A stretch of 31,464 bases of DNA from the NCBI GenBank assembly GCA_002347645.1, contig DDYF01000016.1, positions 1-31,464 of the forward strand, given 5' to 3'. Numbering within the stretch: the first letter of the stretch is position 1; each line of letters starts with the position of its first letter. The translations under genes and the position numbers were made by a program. Of this stretch, positions 1 through 7,854 are shown piece by piece. This stretch comes from Thermoleophilia bacterium UBA2241 (GTDB taxonomy: Bacteria; Actinomycetota; Thermoleophilia; UBA2241). The notes under the pieces were generated by a model. It ran no database searches, was not told where the DNA came from, and saw only the letters and a program-made list of their open reading frames with translations.

Positions 1-24
1 GGGTGCAGTCCTTCAAGAAGATCG
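1..24 (+). repeat. terminal direct repeat, left copy
   Basis: Exactly identical to the last 24 bases of the window. The identity starts at base 1 and the right copy ends at the last base, as expected for an untrimmed circular overlap. It lies inside the coding frame of the secreted protein. Confidence 0.9.
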
Positions 25-1844
25 GCCACACGCGCACCTACGACGTCGTGCGCGGTCACCAGCGCACCCTCGTCGTCTACCACCGCAGCGCCTACGTCAG
101 GTGGCGCGGCGTGCGGCGCTACGAGGTCCTGCAGCGCCGCCGCAGCGCCGTCATCCTGCGCACCCTGCGCGCGCCGCTCAGCGGCGGCCCCGCCCCGGCG
201 ACCGTCCTCGCGGGGGCGTCGGTCTCGCTCGGCAGGCCGGCCTCGGCGAGCAGCAGCTCGTCCGACGCTGCGGCGCCGGCCGCCAACGACGGCCGCCCCG
301 ACACGCGCTGGACGGCGGCGAGCGCGCGCTCCTACCCGCAGTGGTGGCTGGTCGACCTCGGCGAGGCGACCACCATCCACGGGGTCACGGTCTCCTGGAC
401 CCCGGCGCAGCGCGCCTTCCGCTACCGCATCGCCACGAGCTGCGACGGCGTCGGCTTCACGGTCGCCCTCGACCGCAGCAAGAACCGCGCCCGGGGCACC
501 ACGACCGACGCCCTCTCGGCGGTCGCGCGCTACGTGCGCGTCGTCGTCCTCGGCGTGAACCCCGCCGGCGTCGCCGCCTCGGCCTCTGAGATCACGGTCT
601 ACGGCCAGGTCGAGGAGGCGCCCCCGGAGCCCCCCGACGCCCCGGACACCCCGGACCCCACCCCGGGGCCCACCCCGACCGAGACCCCCACCCCGACGCC
701 GACCCCGACCCCGACGCCAAGCGACACGCCGGCGCCGGAGCCCACGGAGACCGCGACCCCGGAGCCAGAGCCCACGCCGACGCCGACGCCGACGTCCACG
801 CCTTGGGAGATCGTCACCCCGACCCCGACCCCGACGCCCAGCGAGACCGTGACGCCGACGCCGACGCCGAGCGTCACGCCGACGCCCAAGGTCACGCCGA
901 CGTCGACACCCGCGGAACACAAGTACGGCGAGCCGGACTACGAGGGCATCACCTACTCCGACTACACAAACATCCCTGCCGGCACGCACGATGTGGTGTA
1001 CGAGAACTGCACCTTCAACTCGACGGCGCCACAGCGGGCCCCGCTTCTGATCGCCTCGGCCAGCTCACCGACATACAACATCGTCTTCTACAACTGCACC
1101 TTCAACAGTGGTCCCTGGAACGGCATCAGCATCAACGCCATCGACGGCTCAATCCACGACATCACCTTCGACGGCTGCCACGTCCTGGAGCAAGCGCGTA
1201 TGGGATTTGAATGCACGAACCGTGGCAGCGGAACCAAGAGCTTCTACAACATCAAACTCATGGACTGCATCTTCGAGGTTCAGGGCTCAGAGGCGATCTC
1301 CTTCGGGGGTAATGTTGGCGCCGGCGACAACTGCCTTGTCGACGGTTGTCTCCTGAAGGGCTCTGGCAACAACCCGGACTACCCGTGGGGGCAAGGTCTC
1401 GAGAACAACGGTCGCACCGGCCTGACCGTGAGGGACACCACCATCTACCGCACCTACAGCACCACGCTGAACGTGGGAAACAACTGCGGCGATAAGACCA
1501 CCACGTTCATTGGCTGCACCTTCGACATGTCCGTGAACTACCTGACCCGCGACCCGTCCTTCGTGACGGACGTAAACGGGCCATCTGCGCCGATGCTCCT
1601 CAGCTCGAACATAGCAGGCTGGACCTTCGAGAACTGCATCTTCAACGTCGGAGACAAGGTGCGCCGGAGGATTCTCGCGCTGGAGGGCGCGGCAACCGGA
1701 AACGACCTCTCTACCTGTACATTCACGGGCGGAGAGTGGAAGAAGGGCACGAGCGCCGTCACCGTGAGAGACCCCGGCTACCCAGAGGATGGCAATATCT
1801 ACCCGTCGGGGACAGTCGTTGAGGGATGGGGCGTGGTGCCGTGA
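3..1844 (+). CDS. secreted discoidin (F5/8 type C) plus beta-helix protein, main part; its 5' end lies at the other window end
   Basis: Probable cell-surface, carbohydrate-binding protein. The visible frame is open from base 1; the GTG at 3 is very likely internal, because the same bases recur at 31441-31464 preceded in frame by a signal peptide. Numbered from base 3, residues 1-60 are basic (RVQSFKKIG-like start, many Arg). Residues about 68-202 resemble an F5/8 type C/discoidin domain (NDGRPDTRWTA, WWLVDLGE, YVRVVV). About 206-305 is a Pro-Thr-Glu linker (wall-spanning or stalk type). About 310-600 is a predicted right-handed beta-helix with repeated rungs (YENCTFNS, FYNCTFNS, FDGCHV, FIGCTF, FENCIF), each placing a Cys at the same register. 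No sortase or membrane anchor is seen. GC falls sharply at the linker/helix border, suggesting a domain fusion. Whether the helix is a lyase, hydrolase or adhesin cannot be told. Stop TGA at 1842-1844. Confidence 0.8.
   Translation: MQSFKKIGHTRTYDVVRGHQRTLVVYHRSAYVRWRGVRRYEVLQRRRSAVILRTLRAPLSGGPAPATVLAGASVSLGRPASASSSSSDAAAPAANDGRPDTRWTAASARSYPQWWLVDLGEATTIHGVTVSWTPAQRAFRYRIATSCDGVGFTVALDRSKNRARGTTTDALSAVARYVRVVVLGVNPAGVAASASEITVYGQVEEAPPEPPDAPDTPDPTPGPTPTETPTPTPTPTPTPSDTPAPEPTETATPEPEPTPTPTPTSTPWEIVTPTPTPTPSETVTPTPTPSVTPTPKVTPTSTPAEHKYGEPDYEGITYSDYTNIPAGTHDVVYENCTFNSTAPQRAPLLIASASSPTYNIVFYNCTFNSGPWNGISINAIDGSIHDITFDGCHVLEQARMGFECTNRGSGTKSFYNIKLMDCIFEVQGSEAISFGGNVGAGDNCLVDGCLLKGSGNNPDYPWGQGLENNGRTGLTVRDTTIYRTYSTTLNVGNNCGDKTTTFIGCTFDMSVNYLTRDPSFVTDVNGPSAPMLLSSNIAGWTFENCIFNVGDKVRRRILALEGAATGNDLSTCTFTGGEWKKGTSAVTVRDPGYPEDGNIYPSGTVVEGWGVVP
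652..912 (+). repeat. Pro-Thr/Glu low-complexity coding repeat
   Basis: Degenerate 6-base (CCGACG/CCGACC, Thr-Pro) repeats inside the secreted protein gene encode a TPTPTPTP-rich linker between the discoidin and beta-helix domains. The copy number could vary between strains and may be misassembled. Confidence 0.8.
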
Positions 1845-1890
1845 GTGCCGGCTGTTGGGCTGCTCGTCGAGAGCGCCCTTCATGGTCTGA

Positions 1891-2058
1891 GTGCCCGGCG
1901 TCGGCAAGAACTGGAGCCTTGGCGTTGTGGCAGGCACCGACTCCCGCATCGCGCCCGGCTTTGAACTCGACACCGCCGAGGACGATCCTCCCGACACCGT
2001 TTCGTGAGGCGTGAACGCTGCCGAGCTCACGCGCTACACCTTCCTCCGCACGGGCTAG
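1891..2058 (+). pseudogene. possible decayed coding remnant downstream of the beta-helix gene
   Basis: The intergenic stretch 1845-2179 (335 bases) has no convincing intact gene. One frame gives a protein-like string from 1891 (GKNWSLGVVAGTDSRIAPG, then FELDTAEDDPPDTVS) to an in-frame TGA at 2005-2007. It resumes in the same frame as NAAELTRYTFLRTG to a TAG at 2056-2058. This could be the tail of an older gene with an acquired stop. The family is not recognised, and chance is a real alternative in DNA this rich in open frames. Confidence 0.25.
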
Positions 2059-2071
2059 CTTCCGCTATCGT

Positions 2072-2100
2072 CAGTGATGTGAGCTGAACTCACATCACTG
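2072..2100. terminator. perfect 12-bp inverted repeat (terminator or operator)
   Basis: CAGTGATGTGAG (2072-2083) pairs perfectly with CTCACATCACTG (2089-2100) across the 5-base loop CTGAA. It lies 13 bases after the remnant's last stop and 79 bases before the ABC permease. No T-tract follows, which is common for terminators in high-GC bacteria. The element has lower GC than its surroundings and contains TGTGA/TCACA half-sites, so a protein-binding operator is the alternative. Confidence 0.5.
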
Positions 2101-2179
2101 GTAGCATTAGGCCGCATGACGGCAAGGTCGAACCGATGAATACCTTGAAGAGAACTCCCTGCAACGGCGCGGCAGCATC

Positions 2180-3046
2180 GTGAGCATCGCGCGTCCTGCC
2201 GGAGATTGGCCGGCGCCCGCAGAGGGCTTCGTTGTCTACCAGCGCAAACGCGGATGGGCCGCCCTGGACCTCCGCCAGCTGTGGGCCTATCGCGAGCTGC
2301 TGTACTTCCTGACCTGGCGCGACATCCTCGTGCGCTACAAGCAGGCCGTGCTCGGCGTCACCTGGGCTGTTCTGCAACCGTTCCTGACCATGGTCGTGTT
2401 CACGGTCGTGTTCAACAAGGCGCTCGGCATCAAGAGCCCGGACTCCGCCATCCCCTACGCGGTCTTCAGCTACACCGGTCTGCTGCCATGGAACTACTTC
2501 TCCGGGGCCCTGTCACGCTCCGGCGTGAGTCTCGTCGGCAACGCGAACCTACTCACCAAGGTCTACTTCCCGCGTCTCGTGATCCCCATCTCGGGTGTGC
2601 TCGCGGGACTCGTCGACCTGGCGCTGTCGTTCGTGGTCCTCCTCGGCCTGATGGCCGCCTACGGCATCGCCCCCACCTGGCACATGGTTTTCGTGCCGGT
2701 CTTCGTCCTGCTCGCCCTGCTGACGGCGCTGGCCGTCAGCCTGTGGTTGGCCGCTCTCAACGTGCTCTACCGCGACGTGCAGTACATCATCCCCTTCCTC
2801 GTGCAGCTGTGGATGTTCGTGAGCCCGGTGATCTACCCGATCAGCGCGATCCCCGAGGGGTCGTTGCGGGTCGCCTTCGCCCTGAACCCGATGACCGGCG
2901 TGATCGGCGGCTTCCGCTGGGCGATGCTCGGCCAGGAGTTCCCCGGCGGCTACATGTGGGTCTCCCTGGCCGTAGTCGCGGTGCTGCTCGTCGGTGGCCT
3001 GTTCTACTTCAAGCGCATGGAGCGTGTCTTCGCCGATGTGGTGTAG
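2180..3046 (+). CDS. wzm: ABC-2 type polysaccharide exporter permease (Wzm/TagG family)
   Basis: Membrane subunit of a two-part ABC exporter that moves lipid-linked polysaccharide or teichoic-acid-like polymer across the cytoplasmic membrane. It has 288 residues, typical for the family. An N-terminal cytoplasmic stretch carries the family motif RYKQAVLG (52-59). About six membrane spans follow (near 58-79, 93-112, 133-158, 168-194, 202-222, 258-275). NLLTKVYFPR (123-132) and YRDVQY (197-202) are hallmarks of TagG/Wzm. The GTG start at 2180 has no clear Shine-Dalgarno sequence; a start slightly downstream is possible, but no better one is seen. Only three bases separate its stop from the ATPase gene, so the two are cotranscribed. 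First gene of the lower-GC + strand block. Confidence 0.92.
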   Translation: MSIARPAGDWPAPAEGFVVYQRKRGWAALDLRQLWAYRELLYFLTWRDILVRYKQAVLGVTWAVLQPFLTMVVFTVVFNKALGIKSPDSAIPYAVFSYTGLLPWNYFSGALSRSGVSLVGNANLLTKVYFPRLVIPISGVLAGLVDLALSFVVLLGLMAAYGIAPTWHMVFVPVFVLLALLTALAVSLWLAALNVLYRDVQYIIPFLVQLWMFVSPVIYPISAIPEGSLRVAFALNPMTGVIGGFRWAMLGQEFPGGYMWVSLAVVAVLLVGGLFYFKRMERVFADVV

Positions 3047-3049
3047 CCC

Positions 3050-4309
3050 GTGACCGATATCGCCGTACGCACGTTGGGCCTCGGCAAGATGTACAGCATC
3101 GGTGGCGAGCGCGAGAAGTACCGGACGCTTCGCGATACCTTGACGCAAGCGGTCAGGCGACCGCTCGAGCGCATCCGCCATCCCGGCGCGGCCACACACT
3201 CCTCCACGGATCTCTGGGCCCTGAGGAACATCGACCTCGAAGTAGAGAATGGTCAAGCCCTCGGGATCATCGGTCGCAATGGCTCCGGTAAGACCACGCT
3301 GCTGAAGGTGCTCTCGCACATAACGGAACCGACAGAGGGCAGAGTCGAGATACGCGGCAGGGTGGCGAGTCTGCTCGAGGTCGGCACGGGCTTCCACCCG
3401 GAGCTCACGGGTCGCGAGAACATCCAGCTCAATGGTGCGATCTTGGGCATGACACGCGCCGAGATCAAGGACAAGTTCGACGAGATCGTTGACTTCAGCG
3501 AGATCGGCCGCTTCCTCGACACGCCGGTGAAGCGCTACTCGAGCGGCATGTACGTGCGGCTCGCGTTTGCCGTCGCTGCACACCTCGAGCCCGAGATCCT
3601 CATCGTGGACGAGGTGCTGGCCGTCGGCGACGCGGGCTTCCAGAAGAAGTGCCTCGGAAAGATGGAGGATGTGGCAGGCGGCGGCCGGACGGTCCTGTTC
3701 GTCAGTCACAACATGCAGGCGATCACCAGTCTCTGCGACCGAGCCATCCAGATCGACGGCGGCCGACTCGTGAACTCGGGTTCGGCGGACGCAATCGTCG
3801 CCGAGTACCTCGCTCAACAAGCCGAGACGGGAGCCTCCGCGACCTGGGACTCAGGCAAGGGGCCAGGCGATGAGGAGGCACGCCTCGTCTCCGTTCAAGT
3901 ACTGGACGATGCCGACACGATTGCGCCGTTCGTCAGCACCGACGCCCCATTCCACGTGCGAATGGAGATCGACCTGGGCCACGTCGATGATGCGCTGACC
4001 ATAGGCTTCGACCTGGTGGCCGCCGACGGAGCCGTCGTCATGCGGAGCTTTCACACCGACGGATCTCCTGAACATTGGCCGCGACTGCGCGTTGGCCGTA
4101 ATGCTCTCTCGTGCACGATCCCCGCCGGGCTGCTCAACGACGGCCGCTACTTCGTGATGCCGAGAGTGAGCCTGTACCATGTCCGCTGGATCGTGCACGC
4201 TGACAGCGTCGTGTCCTTCGACGTGCATCGTGATCCAGGGCTTTCTCCGTACGCGATCACGAGTCGTCCCGGAGCCATCGCTCCCACTCTCGACTGGCAG
4301 ACGTGCTAG
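3050..4309 (+). CDS. wzt: ABC exporter ATPase with C-terminal glycan-binding domain (Wzt)
   Basis: ATP-hydrolysing partner of the permease just upstream. It has 419 residues. The ATPase domain spans about 50-240: Walker A GRNGSGKT (75-82), the signature variant YSSGM (163-167), Walker B ILIVDE (183-188) and H-loop His220. The family string SSGMYVRLAFAVA is clear. Residues about 255-415 form an extra beta-rich tail of the Wzt C-terminal type, which in E. coli O8/O9a recognises the finished non-reducing end of the polymer before export. Plain TagH/RfbE proteins without polymer proofreading lack such a tail, so export here is probably coupled to a chain-end mark. The nearby methyltransferase gene is a candidate to make that mark (inference). 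GTG start directly after the permease stop. Confidence 0.93.
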   Translation: MTDIAVRTLGLGKMYSIGGEREKYRTLRDTLTQAVRRPLERIRHPGAATHSSTDLWALRNIDLEVENGQALGIIGRNGSGKTTLLKVLSHITEPTEGRVEIRGRVASLLEVGTGFHPELTGRENIQLNGAILGMTRAEIKDKFDEIVDFSEIGRFLDTPVKRYSSGMYVRLAFAVAAHLEPEILIVDEVLAVGDAGFQKKCLGKMEDVAGGGRTVLFVSHNMQAITSLCDRAIQIDGGRLVNSGSADAIVAEYLAQQAETGASATWDSGKGPGDEEARLVSVQVLDDADTIAPFVSTDAPFHVRMEIDLGHVDDALTIGFDLVAADGAVVMRSFHTDGSPEHWPRLRVGRNALSCTIPAGLLNDGRYFVMPRVSLYHVRWIVHADSVVSFDVHRDPGLSPYAITSRPGAIAPTLDWQTC

Positions 4310-4362
4310 CCGCGACGCCCATCTACTGGCAGCGCACTCACCGACAAGTGATCCGGCCGAGC

Positions 4363-4370
4363 AGGAGGAG
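4363..4370 (+). promoter_or_regulatory. ribosome binding site that fixes the glycosyltransferase start
   Basis: AGGAGGAG lies 6 bases before GTG 4377. It makes that GTG the likely start rather than in-frame codons inside the upstream Wzt gene. Confidence 0.7.
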
Positions 4371-4376
4371 TGCGAC

Positions 4377-5663
4377 GTGACGCGGGTCTTCGTCTACCTT
4401 CCCAGCCTTCACGGACATCGGCAAGTCTACTGTCGAGAGTTCTGCGACTACTTCCTCTCTCGGGGCTTCTCGGTCACGGTCGCGACTCGCTTGTCTGACC
4501 TGCACGAGACCGGTCCTCTGGCGGTGATTCGCGAGCATCCACGGGTCAGCTTCGTTCCCGACCCCCTGGAAGCTGGGCAGAATGCCTCGTCGGAGTTGCG
4601 GGCACTTGGGGCAGCTGCCCGACAGGCCGGCGCAGACGTGACCTTCCTCGCCGAGGCCGATAGTGCACACGGCCTTCTGTCGGCCCAGATCGCCCGGCCT
4701 GCGCTTCGACTCCCGGGGCGAAGGCTTGGGCTCTTCATTCGTTCTACCAACTACGTGCACAAGGTCAAGTCCCCTCAACTGGGCCGCATCGGCCGAGTCG
4801 TGGCTGAAAGCTACACGTATCGGCCGCTCTCGCTAGCTCAGCCGCGTATCTTCCACGAAATCGTCACGCGACGCTTCTCCGTTCTTGAGGCAGCGCTCTG
4901 CCTCGACGAGGCCTTTGTGGCCGGCGAGAATCGCCGGAATGTCTGGCTTCCAGACATCTGGGCCCCATTTCGGGAGGACAACGCAGCCAGCGCCGAGGCG
5001 GCAGCCTGGCAAGCCGAGGTTTCCACCTTCCTGAGGCCACGGGGTGACGTGCCCACGGTGGTGTTCACAGGCTGGGCGGCGCCACGACGCGGTTATCACG
5101 AGCTGCTTCGCCTCGCCTCAGATGTCGACGGATGCTTCATCCACTGCGGAGCCCCCTGGGATTCTGGCAAGGTCGACCAAGACGGTGGCCTCGAGGCAAG
5201 GGCGACACTAGTCTCGCGCTGCGCCATTCTCGAGTCTGGGCACTCCTACGAAAGCTTCGAGACGGCGCGCGTCACCCTCCGTGCCGCACGGTGCGTGGTC
5301 CTTCCCTACCCGCAGCATCTCGGCTCGAGTGGCGCGATGCTGCAGGCCTTGTCCGCCGGGCGCCCCGTTCTCGTGCCCGACCAGGGATTGATGGCTTGGC
5401 GCGTGCGCAACTTCGGCCTCGGCCTGACATACGCTCCGGGTGACCGGCGAGACATGCGCTACAAGTTCCTCCTGCTGCAAAGCACACCGCCAGAGGTCTT
5501 CGCCGATTCGATTGAACGCTTCCTGGCGTTCTTCGGCGGGGTTCAGTTCGAGGAAGCCATGGACTACGCAATGGGTCTTGCTCGGGGCGCACCGCGCATG
5601 CCGACCGCCCATGAGAACGACTCGCCCCTGCCAAGAGCATGGGGCGGTCATTTGGCCGGCTAG
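4377..5663 (+). CDS. glycosyltransferase, GT-B fold, probably group 1/GT4-like
   Basis: Predicted cytoplasmic glycosyltransferase of 428 residues. The N-terminal half starts with a beta strand typical of GT-B enzymes (TRVFVYLPSLHGHRQVYCREF). The C-terminal half carries VVFTGWAAPRRGYHELL, then a region with PYPQHLGSSGAMLQALSAG and RPVLVPDQG, which resembles the nucleotide-sugar donor site of GT4 enzymes although the usual E-x7-E motif is weak. The start was chosen at GTG 4377 because of the strong Shine-Dalgarno sequence. The frame remains open upstream into the Wzt gene, but that part is out-of-frame read-through. It lies 67 bases after wzt and upstream of a methyltransferase gene. Donor and acceptor are unknown. 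Lower-GC block. Confidence 0.7.
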   Translation: MTRVFVYLPSLHGHRQVYCREFCDYFLSRGFSVTVATRLSDLHETGPLAVIREHPRVSFVPDPLEAGQNASSELRALGAAARQAGADVTFLAEADSAHGLLSAQIARPALRLPGRRLGLFIRSTNYVHKVKSPQLGRIGRVVAESYTYRPLSLAQPRIFHEIVTRRFSVLEAALCLDEAFVAGENRRNVWLPDIWAPFREDNAASAEAAAWQAEVSTFLRPRGDVPTVVFTGWAAPRRGYHELLRLASDVDGCFIHCGAPWDSGKVDQDGGLEARATLVSRCAILESGHSYESFETARVTLRAARCVVLPYPQHLGSSGAMLQALSAGRPVLVPDQGLMAWRVRNFGLGLTYAPGDRRDMRYKFLLLQSTPPEVFADSIERFLAFFGGVQFEEAMDYAMGLARGAPRMPTAHENDSPLPRAWGGHLAG

Positions 5664-5757
5664 GAGGAGTCATCATTCGCCACGACATCTAGTCTGCCCA
5701 CCACTTGGGGAACTTGACCTCAATGCCGAAGATGGACTTGACCTTGCGAGGTACAGA

Positions 5758-6672
5758 TTGCCCCATAGCGGCAACCACTCAGGCCACGAGTCCAATAGCA
5801 GGTGCCGGTCGAACGGCGACGCCCGGGGTTTCCTCAGAAGGACCTACAGGTCTCTGAAGAGGACCGTTCTGCACGACACCCTTCTGCTCCCCTACGGCGT
5901 TCGAAAGCATCGCGCCCTGCGCCAGTCGGTGGATCGCAGCCAGACGGCCACCTACACCAGTTTCTGCCGGTCGCCCACTCAGCTGGAGGCACTGCTCGGT
6001 CCGGTCCTCGACCACCTGGACCCGGGACCGCCGGCGTCGAAGCCACTGCGCATCCTCGTCTTCGCCTGCTCGAACGGCGCCGAGGTCTACACGCTGGCGT
6101 CCGCCCTGATGAGACGCTACCCGGGCATCGATCTCCACGTCGACGCATCGGACGTCAGTGAGGAGATGGTCCGGAAGGCCCGGAGTGGCCTCTACACCAG
6201 AGACGAAGTGCTTGACGGCGACCATGTCAGCGATGCGTTCGTCGACTTCACCTTCGACCGCTCGCACGAGGGCCTCCGCGTCAAGCCCGGCATCAAGTCC
6301 CGAGTGACCTTCGCGCGCGCGGACCTCCTCGATCCAGGCCTGACGGATCGATTCCAGACCGCGGACATCGTCGTCGTGCAGAACGTGCTGTTTCACCTGG
6401 AGCCGGCCGCCGCACGGACGGCCTTCCGTCGTGCCTGCGGTCGTCTCAAGGAACGCGCCGCCTTGTTCGTCGACGGCATGGACCTGGACCTCAAGCTCGA
6501 GCTGACGCGCGAGCTCGGACTCACTCCTCTCGAGTACAAGTGCCGCGAGATCTACCGCGAATCCCGGGCGCATCACCCAGTGGCGTGGTGGAACTACTAC
6601 TACGGCGCCGAGCCCTATTTGGTCCTTCGCCGGGACCGGGTGCGCCGCTACAGCACCATCTTCCTGCGCTGA
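5758..6672 (+). CDS. CheR-like class I SAM-dependent methyltransferase
   Basis: Predicted methyltransferase resembling the CheR catalytic domain. Motif I is LRILVFACSNGAEVYT (97-112, compare the CheR pattern GCSTGEEPYS), followed by an acidic residue in HVDASDVS (128-134) and a post-motif NVLFHLEP (209-216, compare RNVLIYF). No chemotaxis genes are nearby. The position after an ABC exporter and a glycosyltransferase suggests methylation of a sugar, possibly as a chain-end cap (inference). The start is uncertain: no ATG or GTG lies in frame after the preceding stop. TTG 5758 with GCGAGG at 5746-5751 is the best candidate and gives 304 residues. A strong AGGAGGAG at 5662-5669, right after the previous gene, has no usable start behind it. 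The C-terminus ends in a basic, aromatic stretch (RVRRYSTIFLR). Confidence 0.7.
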   Translation: MPHSGNHSGHESNSRCRSNGDARGFLRRTYRSLKRTVLHDTLLLPYGVRKHRALRQSVDRSQTATYTSFCRSPTQLEALLGPVLDHLDPGPPASKPLRILVFACSNGAEVYTLASALMRRYPGIDLHVDASDVSEEMVRKARSGLYTRDEVLDGDHVSDAFVDFTFDRSHEGLRVKPGIKSRVTFARADLLDPGLTDRFQTADIVVVQNVLFHLEPAAARTAFRRACGRLKERAALFVDGMDLDLKLELTRELGLTPLEYKCREIYRESRAHHPVAWWNYYYGAEPYLVLRRDRVRRYSTIFLR

Positions 6673-6680
6673 CGTCGCGC

Positions 6681-6705
6681 ACGCCGGCGTCGAGCGCCCG
6701 CGGGC
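6681..6705. terminator. GC-rich palindromes between convergent genes (candidate bidirectional terminator)
   Basis: Two perfect palindromes, ACGCCGGCGT (6681-6690) and GCCCGCGGGC (6696-6705), fill the 63-base gap between the convergent methyltransferase and 2-epimerase genes. No T-tracts are present, so the terminator role is inferred from position. Confidence 0.35.
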
Positions 6706-6735
6706 CGGCCGAGGGACGCTCCGACACGAGACGAC

Positions 6736-7854
6736 TCAGGACTCGTCGCGACGGAAGCCGAGCACGATCTTCGCCACCGTCGTGGACACGTCTCTCACGA
6801 GGTACTCGGGCGGCGGCTGCCAGGCGGGCGCCGAGGCGAGCACGGCCTCGACGCAGGCGAGGATGCGCTCGGGCTCGGCGCCTGACAGCACGTTGCTGCC
6901 GCAGTCGATCGTCTCGGGTCGCTCCGTGACGTCGCGGATCGTCACCGCGGGCACCATGAAGATGCAGCACTCCTCCTGGACCGTGCCGCTGTCGGAGAGC
7001 ACGCAGCGCGCGTCCCGTTCGAGGGCCACGAAATCGAAGAGACCGAGCGGCTCGAGGTAGCGCACGCCCGGCGCGCCCGTGCTTCCGCTCGCCGCGACGT
7101 CGCCGACCTCGAGACCGAAGGCGCGCATCTTGTCCCGCGTGCGCGGGTGCAGGCTGCACACCACGGGCAGCCCGTAGCGGCTCGCGACCTGCGACAGCGC
7201 CTCAGTCAGGTGCCGCAGTCGCTCCTCGATGTCGACGTTCTCGGCGCGGTGCATGGTCACGAGGAAGTAGGCGCCGCGCTCCAGCCCAAGCCGCTCGTGG
7301 ACGTCGGAGGCGGCGATCTGGTCGCCGTAGTGGGTCAGCACCTCGAGGATCGGGTTGCCCGTCACGTGGATGCGACGGCCGTCGATACCCTCGCGCACCA
7401 GGTTCTCCTTGCTGCGCTGGGTGTAGGGCATGAGCACCGAGCTGGAGTGGTCGATCACGCGGCGGTTGACCTCTTCAGGCACGCGGTCGTCGTAGCAGCG
7501 GTTGCCGGCTTCCATGTGATAGACGGGAACGCCCAGACGCTTGGCCACGACGCTGCAGAGGCCGCTGTTGGTGTCTCCCAGGATCAGGACCGCGTCGGGC
7601 TGCTCGTCCAGGAACACTCGCTCGCAGCCCTCGAGGATCTGCCCCGCCTGGGCGGCGAACGAGGCGCCGCGCACGCCCAGGAAGTGGTCGGGCTTGCGCA
7701 CCTCGAGCTCGTCGAAGAACAGGTCGCTGAGTAAAGGGTCGAAGTTCTGCCCGGTGTGCACGAGGCGGTGCTCGCAGAGCCGGTCGAGCTTCTCGATGAC
7801 GCGGCTCAGGCGAATGACCTCCGGCCGTGTCCCAAGGACGGTGACGACCTTCAC
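6736..7854 (-). CDS. wecB: non-hydrolysing UDP-HexNAc 2-epimerase (WecB family, FnlC/WbvD type)
   Basis: C2 epimerase of a UDP-N-acetyl sugar, 372 residues, the usual family length. Motifs: GTRPEVIRL near the N-terminus, HTGQNFD, DAVLILGDTNS, HMEAGNRCYDDRVPEEVNRR, and DSGTVQEECC in the C-terminal lobe. The GNRCYDDRVPEE string is the form I associate with WbjD/FnlC/CapG enzymes that act on 6-deoxy-L-HexNAc nucleotides, rather than plain WecB. The neighbouring dehydratase and reductase fit that: the trio would make UDP-L-FucNAc or UDP-L-QuiNAc. The GTG start at 7854 overlaps the dehydratase stop by four bases (GTGA). It is the last gene of the long minus-strand operon. In-frame sequence upstream of this GTG lies inside the dehydratase gene and is not coding here. 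Confidence 0.9.
   Translation of the reverse strand: MKVVTVLGTRPEVIRLSRVIEKLDRLCEHRLVHTGQNFDPLLSDLFFDELEVRKPDHFLGVRGASFAAQAGQILEGCERVFLDEQPDAVLILGDTNSGLCSVVAKRLGVPVYHMEAGNRCYDDRVPEEVNRRVIDHSSSVLMPYTQRSKENLVREGIDGRRIHVTGNPILEVLTHYGDQIAASDVHERLGLERGAYFLVTMHRAENVDIEERLRHLTEALSQVASRYGLPVVCSLHPRTRDKMRAFGLEVGDVAASGSTGAPGVRYLEPLGLFDFVALERDARCVLSDSGTVQEECCIFMVPAVTIRDVTERPETIDCGSNVLSGAEPERILACVEAVLASAPAWQPPPEYLVRDVSTTVAKIVLGFRRDES

Noticed and set aside
652..912. Minisatellite or CRISPR-like repeat
   Set aside because: The repeat stays in frame, encodes a Thr-Pro linker inside a secreted protein, and has no spacer structure.
803..1210. Alternative-frame gene inside the secreted protein gene
   Set aside because: His/Asp/Arg-rich low-complexity translation. 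The main frame carries the recognisable domains.
2078..2094. CRP/GlxR binding site
   Set aside because: Half-sites TGTGA and TCACA are present, but the spacer is 7 bases instead of the 6 required by the consensus.
2549..3820. Long minus-strand frame across the wzm/wzt genes
   Set aside because: The translation shows no motif and is the complement of strongly conserved ABC transporter sequence.
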